From the NCBI GenBank assembly GCA_937129505.1, contig CAKZNJ010000450.1, forward strand, positions 1 through 10,488: 10,488 bases of DNA, in the 5' to 3' direction. The DNA is from an uncultured Anaerolineae bacterium. GTDB lineage: Bacteria > Chloroflexota > Anaerolineae > Anaerolineales > UBA4823. The notes beneath the pieces were generated by a model. That model did no database searches. It was not told the DNA's origin and worked only from the letters and a program-made list of their open reading frames with translations. The translations under genes were made by a program, and so were the position numbers. Shown piece by piece: positions 7,819 to 10,488 of this stretch. Position 1 is the stretch's first letter. Each line of letters opens with the position of its first letter.

Positions 7819-7854
7819 CCCCACACAGTGAGTTTTCGGCGATTTTGAGTGGGG
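7819..7854. repeat. Imperfect inverted repeat upstream of the DUF4405 gene
   Basis: CCCCACaCA (7819-7827) is mirrored by TGaGTGGGG (7846-7854), giving a stem of 6 pairs, an A/A mismatch and 2 more pairs around an 18-base loop. It lies in the 173-base divergent intergenic region (7719-7891), 37 bases before the ATG. No T-run follows, so it is not an intrinsic terminator. It may be a leader structure or a protein-binding site. Confidence 0.35.
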
Positions 7855-7879
7855 CAGCGCTCTCAATCTTGGATCATCT

Positions 7880-7890
7880 CGGAGGTAATC
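7880..7890 (+). promoter_or_regulatory. Shine-Dalgarno block of the DUF4405 gene
   Basis: CGGAGGTAATC with a GGAGG core (7881-7885) sits 6 bases before the ATG at 7892. The same 11 bases precede the next gene. Confidence 0.85.
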
Positions 7891-7891
7891 C

Positions 7892-8419
7892 ATGACCCTT
7901 AAAAATTTTCTTCTTGACATCGTCATCTTTATCACCGCGTTGATTGCCTTTGAGCCGCGGCTCACCGGCATCTCGTTGCATGAATGGCTGAGCTTGGCAT
8001 TGGGCATCGTCCTTCTTGTCCACCTTTTGTGGCACTGGGATTGGGTGATTAACGTGGGCAAACGCTACTTTCAGCGTCTATTTCACCTTTCTAGGTTCAA
8101 ATTCGTGATAGACCTTTTGCTGTTGATCGCCTTTGTCTTGGTCATGCTGAGCGGCATCTTGATCAGCCGTAGTCTCTTGCCGCTCGTCGGTATTCAAACC
8201 AACCATCATTCGATATGGACAAGGATCCATTCGCTGGCGAGTGATTTGACTTTTCTATTAATGGCGGTTCACTTAGGGTTAAACTGGGATTGGATCGTTT
8301 GCGTCTTCAAACGATATGTCTGGAAACCATTATGGAGTGGCGGGACGACTTTATCGAACGTCACCAAAGCGGCTTCCGAAGCCTGTCAGCAAGCTGCGGA
8401 AGGATCCCTGCGGAGGTAA
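7892..8419 (+). CDS. DUF4405-type four-helix membrane protein (flavinylation-associated cytochrome-like)
   Basis: A 175-residue integral membrane protein with four predicted helices at about 6-22, 31-52, 70-93 and 112-135. It is an internal duplication: H30-x13-H44-x4-WDW(49-51)-x5-KRY(57-59) recurs as H113-x13-H127-x4-WDW(132-134)-x5-KRY(140-142), all spacings identical, with a period of 83 residues. Paired histidines on the second and fourth helices suggest b-type heme ligation across the membrane, as proposed for DUF4405 proteins linked to flavinylated electron-transfer systems. The heme and the electron-transfer role are inferred. The C-terminal 30 residues are soluble. The start is supported by GGAGG 6 bases upstream. 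The next gene follows after 2 bases with an identical ribosome binding site that includes this gene's stop codon. No FMN-binding or ApbE gene is in the window. Confidence 0.75.
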   Translation: MTLKNFLLDIVIFITALIAFEPRLTGISLHEWLSLALGIVLLVHLLWHWDWVINVGKRYFQRLFHLSRFKFVIDLLLLIAFVLVMLSGILISRSLLPLVGIQTNHHSIWTRIHSLASDLTFLLMAVHLGLNWDWIVCVFKRYVWKPLWSGGTTLSNVTKAASEACQQAAEGSLRR

Positions 8420-8421
8420 TC
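8411..8421 (+). promoter_or_regulatory. Shine-Dalgarno block of the Gly/Arg-rich membrane protein gene
   Basis: CGGAGGTAATC, identical to the block before the DUF4405 gene, directly precedes the ATG at 8422. Its GGAGG forms the last codons of the upstream gene and its TAA (8417-8419) is that gene's stop codon. This sets the true start at 8422 rather than an earlier in-frame ATG at 8290. Confidence 0.85.
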
Positions 8422-8880
8422 ATGAAAACAATCGGGCGCCTGACTGTGTTGATCTTGGTGATCGGTTTGATCACTATCGGGTTGTATGCCTTCTTCCAAA
8501 GCTCGGCAGTGCAAAATTGGATTGGCCTGGTAGCTAATGGTGGGCGCGGCCGCTGGGCTGAGCGAGCCGGTGACAATCCCTTATCGCTCAAAAGCGATCA
8601 AGATTCATGGGATGGAAACGGCCAAGGGCGCGGCTTTGGGGCTGGGAGGAGAGAAGGTGGCGCCTTCGGACGCAGCGAAGGTTGGCGCGGAAACCCCGCT
8701 AGCATAGGCGATAACTTTGGCACGACTATCGGTTGGCTGAGTTTGATCGGGAATCTGCTCCGCTTGGCGATCCTGATGGCAGTGGTAATCGGCATGGTCA
8801 AAATTGGGCGTTGGATCGGCAAAAAACTAAAATCCGCCCCCCAATCAAAGAACAGTGAAGGTCAGCCTGAGCTGCTATAA
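8422..8880 (+). CDS. Two-helix membrane protein with Gly/Arg-rich loop, unknown function
   Basis: A 152-residue protein that I do not recognise. A first hydrophobic helix lies at about 8-26 and a second at about 105-127. Between them is a loop of about 75 residues rich in Gly, Arg, Trp and Asp, with stretches such as GNGQGRGFGAGRREGG (65-80). A basic tail (KIGRWIGKKLK) follows the second helix, which by the positive-inside rule puts both ends in the cytoplasm and the loop outside. The loop is low in complexity and looks disordered. No cysteine pairs, heme-binding CxxCH or flavinylation-like SGAT motif is visible. The start at 8422 is set by GGAGG 5 bases upstream. Tight coupling to the DUF4405 gene suggests a partner subunit or docking protein for it. 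That is inference from gene order only. Confidence 0.72.
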   Translation: MKTIGRLTVLILVIGLITIGLYAFFQSSAVQNWIGLVANGGRGRWAERAGDNPLSLKSDQDSWDGNGQGRGFGAGRREGGAFGRSEGWRGNPASIGDNFGTTIGWLSLIGNLLRLAILMAVVIGMVKIGRWIGKKLKSAPQSKNSEGQPELL

Positions 8881-8881
8881 T
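8873..8881 (+). promoter_or_regulatory. Extended -10 promoter of the GGDEF gene, leaderless geometry
   Basis: TGCTATAAT is a perfect extended -10 (TGn-TATAAT). It is followed by AAAAAC and the ATG at 8888, placing the hexamer at -12 to -7 of the start codon. It overlaps the TAA stop (8878-8880) of the preceding gene. There is no Shine-Dalgarno and no clear -35. TATAATaAAAACATG matches TATAATcAAAACATG at tadE in 14 of 15 bases. Confidence 0.62.
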
Positions 8882-8887
8882 AAAAAC

Positions 8888-9412
8888 ATGGTTTCAGACT
8901 CTTATGATAACTTTTCTTCTCCAACCCGGTATGATCAGAGCGGCGCGATGAGCCGGCGAGCCTTCCTAGATGAAGCCGTGACAGAGTTTCGCAAGTTTCA
9001 GCGCTATGGACATCCTTTTGCATTTCTAATCCTCGATATAGATGAGTGGGGGGCGTTCAATGAGCGCACTTCGCCGCAGGTCGCGGAAGAAATCTTGAAA
9101 CAACTCGTTACAGCACTGATCCAAATGCTGCGTGAACACGATTGCATCGGGCGGTTGGGCAGCGAGGAGTTTGGCATCCTGCTATTAGAGACCGACCGCC
9201 CAGCCGCGCAGCTCACTGCTGAGCGTTTGCGCCAAAATTGTGCCGATTTGGTCTTCAGCGCAGCGGAGGGAAGTTATACCCTAACAGTTAGCATCGGCGG
9301 CAGTTTGCCGCTTGCTGCTGATCAATCGTTTGAAAAAGTGTTTTTACGTGCCGACCAAGCCCTACAGCGTGCCAAACAAAATGGGCGCAATCGAGTGGAA
9401 ATTGTCGAATAG
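8888..9412 (+). CDS. Stand-alone GGDEF-domain protein with degenerate active site
   Basis: A 174-residue soluble protein. About 20 N-terminal residues are followed by one GGDEF domain (about 21-173). Recognisable blocks are LILDIDEW (48-55), RLGSEEFGILL (89-99), LTVSIGGS (132-139) and FLRADQALQRAKQNGRNRV. Active diguanylate cyclases make cyclic di-GMP from two GTP. Here the signature is GSEEF instead of GG[DE]EF. The nucleotide-site GH of the usual NDxxGHxxGD block is SP, and its GD is AE. The inhibitory-site motif RxxD is intact as REHD (82-85), exactly 5 residues before the signature. It may therefore be a weak cyclase or a cyclic di-GMP receptor. There is no sensor domain, membrane helix or EAL domain. 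I chose the ATG at 8888 because of the -10 element 6 bases upstream. A GTG at 8855 would add 11 residues and lacks a clear ribosome binding site. Confidence 0.85.
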   Translation: MVSDSYDNFSSPTRYDQSGAMSRRAFLDEAVTEFRKFQRYGHPFAFLILDIDEWGAFNERTSPQVAEEILKQLVTALIQMLREHDCIGRLGSEEFGILLLETDRPAAQLTAERLRQNCADLVFSAAEGSYTLTVSIGGSLPLAADQSFEKVFLRADQALQRAKQNGRNRVEIVE

Positions 9413-9438
9413 GAGCGCGGTTTAAAGAATGGGGTTAT

Positions 9439-10488
9439 CTAAGGGGGCAGGATAGTAAAGCTGGTGTAGTGATAGGCGATCTTGTCCTGATACAGCCCTA
9501 AGGTATCGCTGCCGTTTTCCACGCGGCCGCGTGGGGAGACTGCTCGCCAGCTAAACCAACGCGCACTGCCTTGACCGCTGTAGGCGAGATGCGTGAAGGT
9601 TGCGTTTGGCAACAACTGATTGAGAAAACTGTCATACCAAGCCCGCAGGGCTGTTAAGCCTTGAATTGTGCGGGCAGCGCTGACATGCACTGCGTCTGCC
9701 ATGTAGAGAGAAAGAACTGCGTCAGGATTGTGGGTGTTCAAAGCGTTGATCAACTGCTGGGTGATGTCGGCTGCGGGCGGTGCATAGGACCATGGGTAAT
9801 CACGGATGATATTCCAAACTTCTGGCAGATATTTGCGTGTGTTTGACCATTCCCAGAAGTTTGCTGCGCTTAGTCCCAAGCTCTGAGCGGTAGTGAGAAA
9901 ATCCAAAACTTCGGTGGGGCTTGCCGCCCAACTGCCACTGCGGTAGGCAGAGCCGACGGGGATGATCGGACGGAAGGGGGACAGGGCTTGAAACTCCATC
10001 ACCGAGCGGCGCAGTTGGTCTGCCGGATTATGCGCTCGTTCCCAATAAACCTGGGGCATGTTGTAGTCGCAGTGCTCTAAAAATTCCTTCCACGGCACCT
10101 GAGGATGATAGGTTGGGTAGCGATAAGAACACAATGCGATAGGTAAGGAGGGATACGCATTGCGCAGCCGTTTCATGAACGTGCGCGCCGCTGCGTCTTT
10201 GCCAGCTTGTTTGTACTCCCCTTCGACATCCAAAGCATAACCCTCTAAATTGAGCTGTCCGATGCGTTGAATGGCTTTATCCGCCTCGCTGATAGGTTCG
10301 TTTCCGTAGAGGTAATGCCATCCCCACACCCGAATGCCCTTTTGGCGTAAGGCGTTTGCCAGCGGTGGCACAAGATCGACGTTATTGACGATATTATAGC
10401 TATATGCGCCATCTGCCACCTTGATCAACACATGGGTGAAATTGGCTTGTTGGGCGAGATTAGCAATGGCGTTGACATCGCCGCCTTC
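9439..10488 (-). CDS. GH25-like TIM-barrel protein with C-terminal SnoaL-like domain (5' end outside window)
   Basis: The frame is open through the right edge. A GTG at 10431 is not the real start, because 19 further codons upstream (from EGGDVNAIANLA) continue the same fold. About 349 residues are visible. The first roughly 240 read as a TIM-barrel of the glycoside-hydrolase kind: HVLIKVADG, GWHYLYG, ALDVEGEY, YNMPQVYW and ANFWEWSN fall at strand-like intervals. DVEGE (visible residues 87-91) fits the DxExE motif of GH25-type muramidases, so a role in cell-wall glycan cleavage is possible but unproven. From about residue 242 (ADITQQLINALNTH) to the end there is a SnoaL/NTF2-like cone domain, often a small-molecule binding or accessory domain. 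The gene converges on the GGDEF gene with 26 bases between the stops, and I see no terminator hairpin there. Any signal peptide lies outside the window. Confidence 0.65.
   Translation of the reverse strand, partial: EGGDVNAIANLAQQANFTHVLIKVADGAYSYNIVNNVDLVPPLANALRQKGIRVWGWHYLYGNEPISEADKAIQRIGQLNLEGYALDVEGEYKQAGKDAAARTFMKRLRNAYPSLPIALCSYRYPTYHPQVPWKEFLEHCDYNMPQVYWERAHNPADQLRRSVMEFQALSPFRPIIPVGSAYRSGSWAASPTEVLDFLTTAQSLGLSAANFWEWSNTRKYLPEVWNIIRDYPWSYAPPAADITQQLINALNTHNPDAVLSLYMADAVHVSAARTIQGLTALRAWYDSFLNQLLPNATFTHLAYSGQGSARWFSWRAVSPRGRVENGSDTLGLYQDKIAYHYTSFTILPP

Noticed and set aside
8290..8421. Earlier in-frame ATG for the Gly/Arg-rich protein
   Set aside because: It would overlap the DUF4405 gene by 130 bases, and the strong GGAGG marks the ATG at 8422.
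9413..9438. Bidirectional terminator between the convergent GGDEF and GH25-like genes
   Set aside because: The 26-base gap has no inverted repeat or T-run that I can find.

Overview
The window reads as a chromosomal segment of a Chloroflexota bacterium, probably of the Anaerolineae type. This is inferred from gene content and protein character, not from any search. The pointers are a dnaG-rpoD pair whose RpoD has its own non-conserved insert, an ECF sigma factor coupled to a DUF5667 membrane protein with a long Pro/Thr tail, Tad-type pilus proteins, and a CxxxC variant of the DnaG zinc motif. Base composition is moderate. I see no rRNA, tRNA, CRISPR array or insertion sequence, and no gene-free stretch longer than 173 bases.

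Minus strand, read right to left from 7718 to 1: dnaG (primase, GTG start) and rpoD (primary sigma factor) form the information-processing core. Next come an ECF sigma factor and a DUF5667 protein joined by an ATGA overlap, a likely sigma/anti-sigma pair. Last come a TadE-like pseudopilin and a TadG-like von Willebrand A protein, also joined by an ATGA overlap. tadE appears to have its own promoter, placed for leaderless transcription. The TadG reading frame breaks at a six-base homopolymer (1023-1028). It continues open in the next frame to the left edge, with the rest of the metal-binding (MIDAS) motif of the vWA domain present there.

Plus strand, 7892-9412, divergent from dnaG: a four-helix membrane protein of the DUF4405 (flavinylation-associated cytochrome) type, a two-helix membrane protein with a Gly/Arg-rich loop, and a stand-alone GGDEF protein. 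The first two share an identical 11-base Shine-Dalgarno block. The GGDEF gene has no Shine-Dalgarno and instead carries an extended -10 element exactly 6 bases before its ATG.

Right end, minus strand from the edge to 9439: the 3' part of a gene for a TIM-barrel, GH25-like protein with a C-terminal SnoaL-like domain.

The points most worth a second look are: the near-identical leaderless promoter block used by two unrelated units (tadE and the GGDEF gene); the exact internal duplication of histidine and WDW/KRY motifs in the DUF4405 protein, together with its Gly/Arg-rich partner; the GGDEF domain with a degraded active site but an intact inhibitory site; and the TadG frame break.
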